Counted from the stretch's first letter, positions 34,591-43,554 are shown. The stretch is DNA of 64,000 nt from Bacteroidales bacterium (GCA_017634595.1 JAGBNC010000011.1:51391-115390), one strand, 5' to 3'. Translations and numbers: made by a program. Notes: generated by a model not told the origin, from the letters alone.

Positions 34591-35739
34591 ATGAAAGCAA
34601 TTCAATTCGGAGCGGGCAATATTGGCCGCGGTTTTATAGGCGCAGTCCTTTCACAGGCTGGTTACGAGCTGGTTTTCGCAGATGTTGTGGAAGAACTGCT
34701 CAATCAGATCAATACGCGTAAAGAGTATGTCGTGCATGTGTCTGACCATAACAGCTATGATATTGCCGTCAAGGGCGTGAGGGCTGTTAATTCTTCCAGC
34801 GCTGAGGCGGAAAAAGAGATAGTAGATGCAGATATCATCACGACGGCTGTCGGCTTGAGAATACTTAAGTTCGTGGCCCCTACTGTTGCCAAAGGCCTCG
34901 TGGCGAGGAAGGCTGAGGGGGTAGAGAAACCGCTCAATATCATTGCTTGCGAGAATGGTCTCCGCGCTACTTCACAGCTTAAGCAGCTGGTGTTTGCCCA
35001 GCTTGATCCGGACATAGCACAGTGGGCTGAGAAGCATGTCGGATTCCCTGATGCGGCTGTGGACCGTATCGTTCCTCCTGTTCGTTGCGAGGTGCCCCTG
35101 GATGTAGCAGTGGAAGAGTATTTCGAGTGGGATGTGGAGCGCTCCTCTTTCGCAGGCCCTGTGCCGCAGATAAACGGTATGACTCCGGTTGACAATCTAC
35201 TTGCGTATGTTGAGCGCAAGTTATTCACTCTCAATACAGGACACGCCACCGCAGCATACCTTGGCAAGATGAAAGGCCTTACCACCATAGGCGAGTGCGT
35301 AGCCGATCCCGGTCTGTTAGCTATAGTGAAGGAAGCCATGCAGCAGAGCGGTGAGGGCCTGGTGCGCAAGTTCGGTTTCGACCATGACGCCCATTTTGCA
35401 TATATTGACAAAATCCTCGGCCGCTTCAGCAATCCATTCCTGCGTGACGAGTGTGACCGTGTCGGGCGTGAGCCTCTCCGCAAGCTGGCTCCCAATGACC
35501 GTCTTATTCTTCCCATGATGACTGCCAAGGGCTTCGGACTCCCTTACGACAAGCTCCTGCTTGCAATCGGCGGGGCGCTGCATTTTGACAATCCCCAGGA
35601 TCCGCAGAGTGTGGAGATGCTCTCGAGCATCAAGGATGCCGGTCTGGAGGCGACGATAGTTAAATATACCGGTATTCCGGCAGGGGATCCGCTTGTAGCC
35701 CAGATCGAGGACGCTTACAAGAAGGTGGAAAGTATTTAA
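34591..35739 (+). CDS. mtlD: Mannitol-1-phosphate 5-dehydrogenase
   Basis: 382 residues. NAD-binding start MKAIQFGAGNIGRGFIGAVLSQAGYELVFADV matches MtlD closely; further MtlD signatures are ACENGLRATSQLK and the catalytic region LFTLNTGHATAAYLGKMKG with the Lys of the polyol dehydrogenase family. It oxidises mannitol-1-phosphate to fructose-6-phosphate with NAD. Divergently arranged from mtlA, which supplies its substrate. A sulfatase gene starts 10 bases after its stop. Confidence 0.95.
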   Translation: MKAIQFGAGNIGRGFIGAVLSQAGYELVFADVVEELLNQINTRKEYVVHVSDHNSYDIAVKGVRAVNSSSAEAEKEIVDADIITTAVGLRILKFVAPTVAKGLVARKAEGVEKPLNIIACENGLRATSQLKQLVFAQLDPDIAQWAEKHVGFPDAAVDRIVPPVRCEVPLDVAVEEYFEWDVERSSFAGPVPQINGMTPVDNLLAYVERKLFTLNTGHATAAYLGKMKGLTTIGECVADPGLLAIVKEAMQQSGEGLVRKFGFDHDAHFAYIDKILGRFSNPFLRDECDRVGREPLRKLAPNDRLILPMMTAKGFGLPYDKLLLAIGGALHFDNPQDPQSVEMLSSIKDAGLEATIVKYTGIPAGDPLVAQIEDAYKKVESI

Positions 35740-35749
35740 TACCAGATAT

Positions 35750-37288
35750 ATGAATAAGTCGCCCCTGTTGCTTCTCCCTTTGCTCCCGGCTGCTCTTTCC
35801 GCACAGGACAGGCCCAATGTAGTGCTTATCCTTGCGGACGATATGGGCTATTCGGATATCGGGTGCATGGGAAGCGAGATAGAGACTCCCAACATCGACG
35901 CTTTGTCCAGTCAGGGAATACTGATGACCAATATGTGCAATGTGTCCAAATCGTGCCCTTCGCGGGCCGCATTGCTCACCGGCTTGTATTCCTGGAGGGC
36001 AGGGATGGGTGCCATGACCAATCACGGCAGCACCATTCCGGCCTATCAAGGCTATTTGAATGAGAATTGCGTTACCATAGCTGAAGTCTTGAGGGACAAT
36101 GGCTATCATACCTATATTTCCGGCAAATGGCATGTCGGCGATGCTGAGCAGTACTGGCCCGAGCACAGGGGCTTCGACGATACATTTCATATCCCTAACG
36201 GCGGCGGTGTGTATTACTACCCATCGTTGTTCCCTCAGCGCCTTGACCGTAAACTGTACCGCAACGGCGTGGAGGTATTTCCTGAAGAAGGCTGGTATTC
36301 AACAGACGGATTCGGCGATGTGGCGGTCGAGTTTATATCAAATCCTGCTAATCAGGACACTCCATTCTTCCTGTACGTCCCTTTCATTGCTCCGCATTAT
36401 CCTCTTCAGGCCAAACCTGAGGATATTCAAAAGTACATCGGCCGTTATGATGCCGGTTACGATGAGGTGAGGAAGGCGCGCTTCGAGAGGCAGAAGGCCC
36501 TGGACATATTGGACCCGCGCTTCGATCTGTCCGATCCGGAATACCCCGACTGGGGGAGTCTGAGCCCTGAGCAGCAGGCCAGCGAGTCTGAAAGGATGGC
36601 GGTATATGCTGCCCAGATCGATTGCATCGACCAGAATGTCGGACGTATAGTGCAGGCGCTCAAGGATAACGGGCTGTACGATAATACAGTCATCATTTTC
36701 CTCTCCGACAACGGAGCTGTGATGAATCATTTCAACAGTACGCCCGACGTGCACTTCGGCGGTCCTGACTGCTGGGCGTCGGTGGGCGTATGGCAGAATG
36801 TGTGCAACACTCCGTTCCGTCAGGGCAAGGGCCGGGAATTCGAGGGCGGCATCAAGACCCCATTGATAATCAGCTGGCCTGCCGGATTCAGCAAGAGCGG
36901 TTACAAGGTGAAGGACTATGCCCACATTACCGATGTCATGCCGACTGTCCTCGAACTCACCGGCTGCAAATATCCTGAGACATACAATGGCCACGATATA
37001 ACGCCTCTCGACGGGCGCAGCATTATGCCGCTGCTCCGAGGACGCCATATCAACCGCAACCGCCCGCTGTTTTTCGAACACATGGGCTGGAAGGGCATGC
37101 GTCAAGGCCGGTGGAAGCTGGTGCAAAAGAACAATTCCGAGGCCTGGGAGTTGTATGATTTGAAGAAAGACCCGTACGAGACTAATGATATTGCTGCCAG
37201 GCGTCCCCGGAAGGCCCGCCGTATGGCTGCCAAATGGCAGTCCTGGGCCGACGGGGTCGGTGTGGAGCCTTGGCCTCTGAGTCATTGA
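35750..37288 (+). CDS. Secreted sulfatase (S1 family, Ser type)
   Basis: 512 residues with signal peptide MNKSPLLLLPLLPAALSAQ. Metal ligands in LILADDMGYSD (Asp30, Asp31); the sulfatase signature SKSCPSRAALLTG has Ser68 at the formylglycine position (S-x-P-x-R), so activation needs an anaerobic sulfatase-maturating enzyme encoded elsewhere. Other motifs: GKWHVGD, PHYPLQA, FLSDNGAVMNH. It removes sulfate from a sulfated sugar or related ester; the exact target cannot be told. It sits between mtlD and lnt with short gaps (10 and 4 bases), so probably the same transcript, though no functional link to mannitol is obvious. Confidence 0.93.
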   Translation: MNKSPLLLLPLLPAALSAQDRPNVVLILADDMGYSDIGCMGSEIETPNIDALSSQGILMTNMCNVSKSCPSRAALLTGLYSWRAGMGAMTNHGSTIPAYQGYLNENCVTIAEVLRDNGYHTYISGKWHVGDAEQYWPEHRGFDDTFHIPNGGGVYYYPSLFPQRLDRKLYRNGVEVFPEEGWYSTDGFGDVAVEFISNPANQDTPFFLYVPFIAPHYPLQAKPEDIQKYIGRYDAGYDEVRKARFERQKALDILDPRFDLSDPEYPDWGSLSPEQQASESERMAVYAAQIDCIDQNVGRIVQALKDNGLYDNTVIIFLSDNGAVMNHFNSTPDVHFGGPDCWASVGVWQNVCNTPFRQGKGREFEGGIKTPLIISWPAGFSKSGYKVKDYAHITDVMPTVLELTGCKYPETYNGHDITPLDGRSIMPLLRGRHINRNRPLFFEHMGWKGMRQGRWKLVQKNNSEAWELYDLKKDPYETNDIAARRPRKARRMAAKWQSWADGVGVEPWPLSH

Positions 37289-37292
37289 ACTG

Positions 37293-38912
37293 ATGGAAGT
37301 TAAGCGTAAATTAATACTCTGGGGACTGGTGGTGGCGTCGGGCGTACTGCTCAGCCTGCCGTGGCTGGTCCCCCATATGGGCGTATGTGCATTGGTAGCT
37401 TTCGTTCCGCTGCTCTGCGCCGATTATATTGCTTATGGAGCGGGCGTCAAGCGATTCTGGATATGGCACTACGCTTGTTTTGTGTTGTGGAACGCTTTGA
37501 CTACATTCTGGGTGTGTAATGCCACTGTGGGCGGAGGAATCTTTGCCGTGCTGGCTAATGCACTTCAGATGTCGCTCATCTTCGGGCTTTTCCGCCTTAG
37601 CCGCAAGCGCTTGCCGGGAATCCTGCCGTATGTGTTGCTGGCCGCGGCGTGGATAGCATGGGAACGCTGGTATCTGGTAAGCGCCGAGATATCATGGCCC
37701 TGGCTTGTGCTGGGGAACGCTTTTGCTACAAGTGTCCGCGACATACAATGGTACAGCATTACCGGAACCCTCGGCGGTTCGCTCTGGGTGTGGCTGTCTA
37801 ACCTCGGCCTTTTCGGTTTGCTAGCCGCCTTGTATTCTGGAGCGTGGAAGAGGTGGAACGTCAAAGCCAGAAGTGCCGTCCTGACCGGTATCATCCTTGT
37901 ACTGGCCGGGCCTCTGATTGGCTCGTCAATCATGTTCAACAGCTATCAGGAACGTTCCGAGGGTACGGTGGATGTGGTGATAGGGCAGCCTAATCTTGAC
38001 CCCTACAAGAAGTTCACCTCCATGCGTCAGTCCGAGCAGAATGATATACTGCTTGACTTGTATCGGCAGGAACTTCAGAAAGGGGAGACGGATTTGCTGT
38101 TGGCTCCCGAGACCTTCTGCTCCGACGTGATTCTGAACGACATAGCTACATCGCCCACGTGGCAGTGTTTCTACGAGTTCTTGCAGTCCTATCCCGGAAC
38201 GGATATGCTTTTCGGCGCTGCTACCAACGAACTTGTGTTCACGCGTTCCGCGCCGGGTCTTCTGTGTTATCCATGGGGCACAGGCTGGCGGATACCGCAC
38301 AACAGCGCTATCATGCTTTCCCCGGACATGCGGACCGAGGTGTTCCATAAGAGCAAGCTGGTGGTAGGCACTGAGCTTACACCTTATCCCAAGATCTTTG
38401 TGCCTCTGGACAACTGGCTTAGCAAGACTTTCGGTGACGGTCATCCCTTGATGGCCAGGGATTCAGGACAGGACGAGATAAGTCTGCTGCATCTTGACGA
38501 CGGGACTCCGCTCGGCTGCGCCATATGCTACGAATCGGTGTATGGTGAATACTGCAGCGGCTATTCCAACAAGGGCGCCAAGTTTCTTGCCGTTATAACC
38601 AACGATTCCTGGTGGGGCAACACCCCCGGATACCGTCAGCATTTGAGCTTCAGCAGCTTGAGGGCGATTGAGCAAAGACGCGATATAGCACGTTGCGGCA
38701 ACAGCGGCATAAGTTGCTTCATTAACCAGAAAGGGGAGATTCAGCAGCGCGGCCCTTGGTGGGAAGAAGCCGTCATGCGCGGTACTGTCAATCTGAATTC
38801 TGAACTGAGTTTTTTTGCCAGGCACGGAGACGTGACAGGGCGGGTGTGCGTGTTGGTGTTTCTGCTCTTATTGGCCTTGTTCGTAGCCAGATTGTTGCCG
38901 GGACGGAAATAG
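37293..38912 (+). CDS. lnt: Apolipoprotein N-acyltransferase
   Basis: 539 residues. About six transmembrane segments in the first 220 residues, then a periplasmic nitrilase domain with the catalytic triad: Glu in LLLAPETFCSD, Lys in HKSKLVVGTELTPYP and Cys in GCAICYESVYGEY; a last transmembrane helix is near the C-terminus (RVCVLVFLLLLALFVARLL). It adds the third acyl chain to lipoproteins in the inner membrane, a needed step for the many lipoproteins in this window. Immediately follows the sulfatase. Confidence 0.94.
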   Translation: MEVKRKLILWGLVVASGVLLSLPWLVPHMGVCALVAFVPLLCADYIAYGAGVKRFWIWHYACFVLWNALTTFWVCNATVGGGIFAVLANALQMSLIFGLFRLSRKRLPGILPYVLLAAAWIAWERWYLVSAEISWPWLVLGNAFATSVRDIQWYSITGTLGGSLWVWLSNLGLFGLLAALYSGAWKRWNVKARSAVLTGIILVLAGPLIGSSIMFNSYQERSEGTVDVVIGQPNLDPYKKFTSMRQSEQNDILLDLYRQELQKGETDLLLAPETFCSDVILNDIATSPTWQCFYEFLQSYPGTDMLFGAATNELVFTRSAPGLLCYPWGTGWRIPHNSAIMLSPDMRTEVFHKSKLVVGTELTPYPKIFVPLDNWLSKTFGDGHPLMARDSGQDEISLLHLDDGTPLGCAICYESVYGEYCSGYSNKGAKFLAVITNDSWWGNTPGYRQHLSFSSLRAIEQRRDIARCGNSGISCFINQKGEIQQRGPWWEEAVMRGTVNLNSELSFFARHGDVTGRVCVLVFLLLLALFVARLLPGRK

Positions 38913-38925
38913 TTTAGTATCTTTG
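38892..38925 (+). promoter_or_regulatory. Promoter before the LysE-type gene
   Basis: TATCTTTG (38918-38925) matches the -7 consensus, with a -33-like TTG at 38895 and a 20-base spacer. It overlaps the end of lnt. Only 6 bases separate it from ATG 38932, so the transcript is predicted to be leaderless or nearly so. Confidence 0.55.
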
Positions 38926-38931
38926 TTGTTC

Positions 38932-39555
38932 ATGTTGGTCGAACTACTGAAAGCATTGCTCATAGGCATCATAGCCTCGGCCCCTCCCGGGCCGGTGTCG
39001 CTGCTTGTCATGCAGAAGACTTTCTGCCATGGCAGGAAAGCTGGTTTTGCTGCCGGCATCGGTTCGGCTGTCATTGATACGCTTTATGCTGTGGCCAGCC
39101 TTTTCGCCCTGATGTTCATCGGCGACTTCTTCAATACGAATGAGGCCTGGATTATGATCGTAGGCGGACTTATGGTCGTGGGTGTCGGGCTGTCGATGTT
39201 CCTGCGTAAACCATTGACTGCTATCATGGTAGCTGATACGTCTTCAGCCAAAGCCGTTCAGTACGCCCTTCAGGCGGCTGGATGCGCTCTGGCCAACCCG
39301 GGCGCCCTGGCATATATGTTTGCACTGGTGGCTTTGTTCCATCTTGATGTCGGCGATGCCGTCAGCCCCATGTGGCTGATAGTGGTACTGGTATTTGCGG
39401 GAGCCCTGATATGGTGGTTCTCTTTCGCCTATGCCGCCGACAAGATGCGCTCCAATTTTAAAGTCAAAACCCTTAACCGCGTCAACAAATGCGCCGGCCT
39501 TGTAGTTATAGGCTTCGGAATCGTTCTCATTGTCCGCGGAATAATAATGCTCTGA
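38932..39555 (+). CDS. LysE/RhtB-family exporter
   Basis: 207 residues from ATG 38932. Six hydrophobic segments. The first helix has the family signature LLIGIIASAPPGPVSLLVMQKTFCHGRKAGFAAGIGSAVIDTLYA, typical of LysE-type translocators that export amino acids or similar small molecules. The substrate is not predictable. One base separates its stop from the PASTA gene, so it is the first gene of a three-gene unit with the PASTA protein and rluD. Confidence 0.88.
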   Translation: MLVELLKALLIGIIASAPPGPVSLLVMQKTFCHGRKAGFAAGIGSAVIDTLYAVASLFALMFIGDFFNTNEAWIMIVGGLMVVGVGLSMFLRKPLTAIMVADTSSAKAVQYALQAAGCALANPGALAYMFALVALFHLDVGDAVSPMWLIVVLVFAGALIWWFSFAYAADKMRSNFKVKTLNRVNKCAGLVVIGFGIVLIVRGIIML

Positions 39556-39556
39556 T

Positions 39557-40339
39557 ATGGCTGCTAAGAAATCTTCCCTTAATTGGATAATCAAGAACCT
39601 TGTCTGGGGTGCTTTATTCGTGTTTATCATTGTCGGGGCCGCGAGTTTGTTCCTTTCTATCCGTACGCGTCATGGCAAGGAAGTAACGGTGCCGGACATG
39701 ACGAGCCAGACCGTCTCTGATGCTTCTTCAGCAGCGGCTGCGGCCGGACTCAGGGTGCAGGTTATTGATTCAGTGTATATGAAGCGTATGGCCAGGGGAG
39801 CGGTGGTGAGCCAGCTGCCCAAGCCCGGGGCCAAAGTCAAGCCGGGACGCAAAATATCATTGACTATCAATTCTTTGGTTCCCAAAAAAGTCACTATGCC
39901 CAATCTGGTGCATGTGTCGCTCCGTCAGGCCAAAGCTGAACTGCTTGCCAAGGGGCTAGTGCTCGGTAAACTCAACTATGTCAGTGATATAGCCACAAAC
40001 AATGTGCTTGAGCAGCATTACAAGGGACGTCGCGTAGAGCCCGGCCGGCAGCTTTACACTGGTTCCGTGATAGACCTGGTAATAGGGCTCAATGGCGCCG
40101 ATGCCATGACTTACGTTCCCAATCTTCACGGCTACAAGTATCTCCGCGCAGTGGATGCGCTGCACGACAACTCTTTGAATGTCAGCGGAGTATTCTTCGA
40201 TAAGTCTGTCCGTACCTACAGCGACTCGCTGAATGCAGTGGTCTATTCCCAGAGGCCTTCTGCTACCGGTTATCCTACAGTGATGGGCACTGGCGTCACC
40301 ATTTATCTTTCGCTTGATGGAACCAAAGGCGCAGATTGA
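39557..40339 (+). CDS. Membrane-anchored PASTA-domain protein
   Basis: 260 residues. One transmembrane helix near the N-terminus (about 12-33, LVWGALFVFIIVGAASLFLSI), then three PASTA-like domains: VTVPDMTSQTVSDASSAAAAAG, VTMPNLVHVSLRQAKAELLAKG and TYVPNLHGYKYLRAVDALHDN. PASTA domains bind peptidoglycan fragments. No kinase or transpeptidase domain is attached. In Bacteroidota this protein is commonly encoded beside a pseudouridine synthase, as here, where its end overlaps the rluD start by 23 bases. Confidence 0.88.
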   Translation: MAAKKSSLNWIIKNLVWGALFVFIIVGAASLFLSIRTRHGKEVTVPDMTSQTVSDASSAAAAAGLRVQVIDSVYMKRMARGAVVSQLPKPGAKVKPGRKISLTINSLVPKKVTMPNLVHVSLRQAKAELLAKGLVLGKLNYVSDIATNNVLEQHYKGRRVEPGRQLYTGSVIDLVIGLNGADAMTYVPNLHGYKYLRAVDALHDNSLNVSGVFFDKSVRTYSDSLNAVVYSQRPSATGYPTVMGTGVTIYLSLDGTKGAD

Positions 40340-41366
40340 TCCCGAACTGTTAGAGGAAGAGCAGGAAGAACTGTTCGAACATTTCCGCTTCGAGGTAGAT
40401 CCGGGGCAGGATCCTCTGCGTATAGATAAGTATCTGTCGGCCCATATGGAGCACACTTCGCGCCACAGGGTCCAGTGCGCCATCAAGGAGGGCTTCGTCC
40501 AGGTAGGGGACAAGACGGTCAAGGCCAATTACATAGTGCGCCCCGGCGACGTGGTGCGTTTTGTGATGCCCTACCGTCGCCGCGGAGTTGAGATCATACC
40601 GCAGAATATAGCGCTTAACATTGTTTACGAAGACGACGATGTGCTGGTGCTCGACAAGCCTGCGGGCATGGTGGTGCATCCCGGGCACGGGCATTACGAG
40701 GGGACGCTCGTCAACGCACTTGCTTACCATCTTGGTATTTCACAGGGCCCCGACGAGGGCGATGACCGCATGGGAGTGCTGGTCCACCGTATCGATAAAG
40801 ATACCAGCGGACTGCTGGTGGTGGCTAAGACGGAGGAGGCTCAGCTTAACCTGGCTCATCAGTTTTTCGTACACAGTATCGAACGGCGCTATATTGCAAT
40901 AGTTTGGGGCGACATGCCCGCAGATGAGGGCACCGTGGATGCCAATCTCATGCGTGACCCTTCCGACCGTCTCCGGTTCTGTGTCACCACCGATCCTGAC
41001 AAGGGCAAGCATGCCGTCACCCACTGGAAAGTGCTGGAGCGCCTGGGCTTCGTGACCCTGGTGGAATGCAAACTCGAAACCGGCAGGACGCATCAGATTC
41101 GTGTGCACCTAAGCAGTCTCGGGCATCCTATCTTCGGAGACGAGCGTTATGGCGGCACCCAGATCCGGCAGGGGACGATTTATGCTAAGTACCGCCAGTT
41201 TATCCATAATTGTTTCGAGATATGCCCGCGCCAAGCTCTGCATGCCAGGACGCTCGGCTTCGTGCATCCCCGTACACGTGAGTTTATGGACTTCGTCAGC
41301 CCGGTCCCCGCAGACATGACCGGTCTTATGGAGAAATGGCGCCGGTGGAGCGCCAATGCCGATTAA
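40317..41366 (+). CDS. rluD: RluA/RluD-family pseudouridine synthase
   Basis: 349 residues from ATG 40317; a TTG one codon earlier is less likely. N-terminal S4 RNA-binding domain (about 22-90: LRIDKYLSAHMEHTSRHRVQCAIKEGFVQVG) then catalytic domain with HRIDKDTSGLLVVAKT, where the Asp is the nucleophile, and ECKLETGRTHQIRVHLSSLGHPIFGDERYGG. Domain order and length fit RluD, which modifies helix 69 of 23S rRNA, though other RluA members cannot be excluded. Confidence 0.9.
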   Translation: MEPKAQIDPELLEEEQEELFEHFRFEVDPGQDPLRIDKYLSAHMEHTSRHRVQCAIKEGFVQVGDKTVKANYIVRPGDVVRFVMPYRRRGVEIIPQNIALNIVYEDDDVLVLDKPAGMVVHPGHGHYEGTLVNALAYHLGISQGPDEGDDRMGVLVHRIDKDTSGLLVVAKTEEAQLNLAHQFFVHSIERRYIAIVWGDMPADEGTVDANLMRDPSDRLRFCVTTDPDKGKHAVTHWKVLERLGFVTLVECKLETGRTHQIRVHLSSLGHPIFGDERYGGTQIRQGTIYAKYRQFIHNCFEICPRQALHARTLGFVHPRTREFMDFVSPVPADMTGLMEKWRRWSANAD

Positions 41367-41395
41367 AAAAGAGCCCTGCTATTCCAGCAGAGCTC
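41365..41395 (-). terminator. Terminator between rluD and rng (minus orientation)
   Basis: On the minus strand GAGCTCTGCTG pairs with CAGGGCTC across a short GGAATAG-type loop and runs into TTTTTT (41370-41365). The stem overlaps the last codons of rng, and the T-run overlaps the end of rluD. The same hairpin with weaker T content could serve rluD. Confidence 0.75.
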
Positions 41396-42944
41396 CCTTT
41401 TCATCATAGAATTCATATTGCAGGATGCCGTATTCGGTCATTTCTATGACCTTAAGCTTGCAACGGTACTTGCGTTTCCATTTGCTTACGAACGAAGTCC
41501 AGCCTCTGGTGATGTATGCACCCAGGATGGGGCTGATCTTAAGCGTAAACTGCCTGCTGCTGTCGTTACGTTCAACGAGGTCTGCCAGTTTGCGTTCTAT
41601 CTGTTCGTCAATGACCACCGTGGATGCTATTTTGCCCGTGCCGTGGCACAGAGGGCATTTCTCCGTGGTGTTAATCTCCGTGACCGGACGGATTCTCTGC
41701 CGGGTAATCTGCATCAGCCCGAACTTGGTGAGCGGCAGCACATTGTGCTTTGCCCTGTCGGCCGACATGAGCTCTACCATGTACTTGTAGAGTCCGTTCC
41801 TGTGCTCCGCCGTGTCCATGTCGATAAAATCGACGATGACGATTCCGCCCATATCGCGCAGCCTGAGCTGGCGGGCTATTTCTTCTGCGGCGAGCTTGTT
41901 TACCTCGAAGGTGTTCTCCTCCTGGTCGTTGGTCTTGGACCGGATACCGCTGTTTACGTCGATTACGTTCAGGGCCTCAGTTGTCTCAATGACCAGGTAG
42001 GCTCCCTGTTTCATCGGCACCACCTTACCGAAGGAACTCTTGATCTGGCGTGTGACCTCGTAATGGTCGAAGATCGGTTCCTTGCCCTCATAGAGCTTTA
42101 CTATCTTCTCCTGCTCAGGAGAAATGAGGGAAATGTACTTGCGTGTCTCTTCATAAATCTTCTCGTCGTTCACATATACATTCGTGAATGTATCGTTCAG
42201 AAGGTCACGCAGGATGGTGGTCGTCTTAGAATACTCGGTAAAGAGCAGTCCGATACTTTTGTTCTTCGAAATCTTTTTCCAGGAGTTCTCCCATTTCTCA
42301 ATCAGCGAGCGCAGTTCTGCCACAAGCACGGCGGCTGAACTTCCCTCGGCAGCGGTCCGGATGATGGCTCCGTAGTTTTTGGGCAGGATATTGCCCACCA
42401 AGGTTTCGAGTCTTCTTTTTTCCTCCTTAGAGGTAATCTTTTGGGAAACGCTCACTTTCTCAGCGAAAGGGAGCAGTACAATGTTGCGTCCTGCCAATGA
42501 AATCTCCGCAGTCAGTCGGGATCCCTTCGTAGAGATCGGCTCCTTGACGATTTGTCCTATTATAAGCTGACCGGGCTTGAGGTAATCTTCGATGCGTCCG
42601 TCTTTGGATAGCGGCTCGCCGACTTTGATGCTTGTGAAGAGCTCAGACAGATCCCTGTTGGGGTTGCTGTCCCTTACGAACTTGTCAAATGAATCAAAGT
42701 GAAGTCCCAGGTCGAGATAATGGACAAATGCTTCTTTGGTATCTCCGATGTCCACGAAAGCAGCATTCAGCGCGGGAAGTATTTTCTTGACTTTGCCAAG
42801 ATACACATCACCCACCGAAAAACTGTGACCCTGACTCGATTCTCTGTTGAACTCGATGAGGCGGTGGTTCTCCAGCAGCGCCAGACGTACCTCAGACGAG
42901 CCCACATCGACCACAAGGTCTTTCTCTTGGTGTTCGGACTCCAT
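41379..42944 (-). CDS. rng: Ribonuclease E/G family protein
   Basis: 521 residues from ATG 42944 (MESEHQEKDLVVDVGSSEVRLALLENHRL); a TTG 21 bases upstream is less likely. S1 RNA-binding domain at about 30-120 (GDVYLGKVKKILPALNAAFVDIGDTKEAFVHYLDLG), catalytic magnesium region GGIVIVDFIDMDTAEHR, and the zinc-link motif CPLCHGTGK that joins protomers. The length without a long C-terminal scaffold fits RNase G-type enzymes. It processes rRNA and mRNA. It follows HU and a tiny basic protein but is separated from them by a terminator-like hairpin. Confidence 0.93.
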   Translation of the reverse strand: MESEHQEKDLVVDVGSSEVRLALLENHRLIEFNRESSQGHSFSVGDVYLGKVKKILPALNAAFVDIGDTKEAFVHYLDLGLHFDSFDKFVRDSNPNRDLSELFTSIKVGEPLSKDGRIEDYLKPGQLIIGQIVKEPISTKGSRLTAEISLAGRNIVLLPFAEKVSVSQKITSKEEKRRLETLVGNILPKNYGAIIRTAAEGSSAAVLVAELRSLIEKWENSWKKISKNKSIGLLFTEYSKTTTILRDLLNDTFTNVYVNDEKIYEETRKYISLISPEQEKIVKLYEGKEPIFDHYEVTRQIKSSFGKVVPMKQGAYLVIETTEALNVIDVNSGIRSKTNDQEENTFEVNKLAAEEIARQLRLRDMGGIVIVDFIDMDTAEHRNGLYKYMVELMSADRAKHNVLPLTKFGLMQITRQRIRPVTEINTTEKCPLCHGTGKIASTVVIDEQIERKLADLVERNDSSRQFTLKISPILGAYITRGWTSFVSKWKRKYRCKLKVIEMTEYGILQYEFYDEKGALLE

Positions 42945-42960
42945 TATAGGACGGTTGTAA

Positions 42961-42993
42961 AACAAAAGACCCGGCCGGATCTCCCGCCGGGCC
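42961..42993 (-). terminator. Terminator or attenuator between the tiny basic protein gene and rng
   Basis: On the minus strand GCCCGGC (42992-42986) and GCCGGGT (42975-42969) form a GC-rich stem around a 10-base loop, followed by CTTTTGTTTT. It lies 10 bases after the stop at 43002 and about 20 bases before the rng ATG, so it may end the HU transcript or attenuate read-through into rng. Confidence 0.7.
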
Positions 42994-43001
42994 TAGAGCG
43001 A

Positions 43002-43091
43002 CTATTTCTTCTTGTGCCTGTTCAGACGCAAGCGCTTTTTGCGCTTGTGCGTCGCCATCTTGTGTCTTTTATGCTTCTTTCCGTTAGGCAT
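43002..43091 (-). CDS. Tiny, very basic ribosome-associated-type protein (29 residues)
   Basis: ATG 43091 to TAG 43002 encodes MPNGKKHKRHKMATHKRKKR, then a similarly Lys/Arg/His-rich end (RLNRHKKK). More than half of the residues are basic. I recall near-identical proteins across Bacteroidota, annotated as AURKAIP1/COX24-domain or mS38-like proteins, and a role on the small ribosomal subunit is plausible. It lies 13 bases after HU and is probably co-transcribed with it. Easily missed because of its size. Confidence 0.75.
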   Translation of the reverse strand: MPNGKKHKRHKMATHKRKKRLRLNRHKKK

Positions 43092-43104
43092 ACGCTATAA
43101 ATAA

Positions 43105-43380
43105 TTATTTCTGCAACTCAGCCACAAAAGCCTTTGAAGGCTTGAATGCGGGAATGTTGTGTGCAGGGATTGTGATAGTTGTCTTTTTGGTGATATTGCG
43201 GGCGGCTTTCTGGGCACGGTGCTTGATAATGAAGCTGCCGAAACCACGGAGATACACGGGCTCTCCCTTGATAACGGAATTCTTGATGGATTCCATTGCT
43301 GCTTCAAAAACGGTCTGTACTGTAACTTTTTCAATGCCTGTTGCCTTTGCAACTTCACTGACGATTTCTGCCTTTGTCAT
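43105..43380 (-). CDS. HU/IHF-family DNA-binding protein
   Basis: 91 residues, usual HU length. Start MTKAEIVSEVAKATGIEKVTV forms the dimerisation helices; GEPVYLRGFGSFIIKHRAQKAARNITKKTTITIPAHNIPAFKPSKAF includes the HU signature and the beta-arm with its intercalating Pro in IPAHN. It bends and compacts DNA. Preceded by a near-perfect promoter. Confidence 0.95.
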   Translation of the reverse strand: MTKAEIVSEVAKATGIEKVTVQTVFEAAMESIKNSVIKGEPVYLRGFGSFIIKHRAQKAARNITKKTTITIPAHNIPAFKPSKAFVAELQK

Positions 43381-43431
43381 AATTAAAGTATTATTTTTAA
43401 GTTGGTATCTATCCGACTATCAATTGGAACG

Positions 43432-43462
43432 CAAAAATAGTTCTAAATTTCCAACAATCAAA
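43432..43462 (-). promoter_or_regulatory. Promoter of the HU gene
   Basis: On the minus strand TTTG (43462-43459), a 19-base spacer and TATTTTTG (43439-43432) match the Bacteroidota consensus TTTG-N19-TAnnTTTG at every defined base. This is the clearest promoter in the window. The transcript leader would be about 45 bases. Confidence 0.75.
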
Positions 43463-43554
43463 ATATTTTCGCCCTTTTCTTTGGCACGGAGATTGACCAA
43501 ATAGAGTTTTACGGCCGCTGAGCCGCAATTACTGACATTTTGACACATTTTTTT

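Noticed and set aside
34520-34600. Longer N-terminus for mtlA starting at 34600
   Set aside because: It would overlap mtlD and its promoter region; the MtlA start MKEKIQKFGRSLSAMVMPN at 34519 matches the family.
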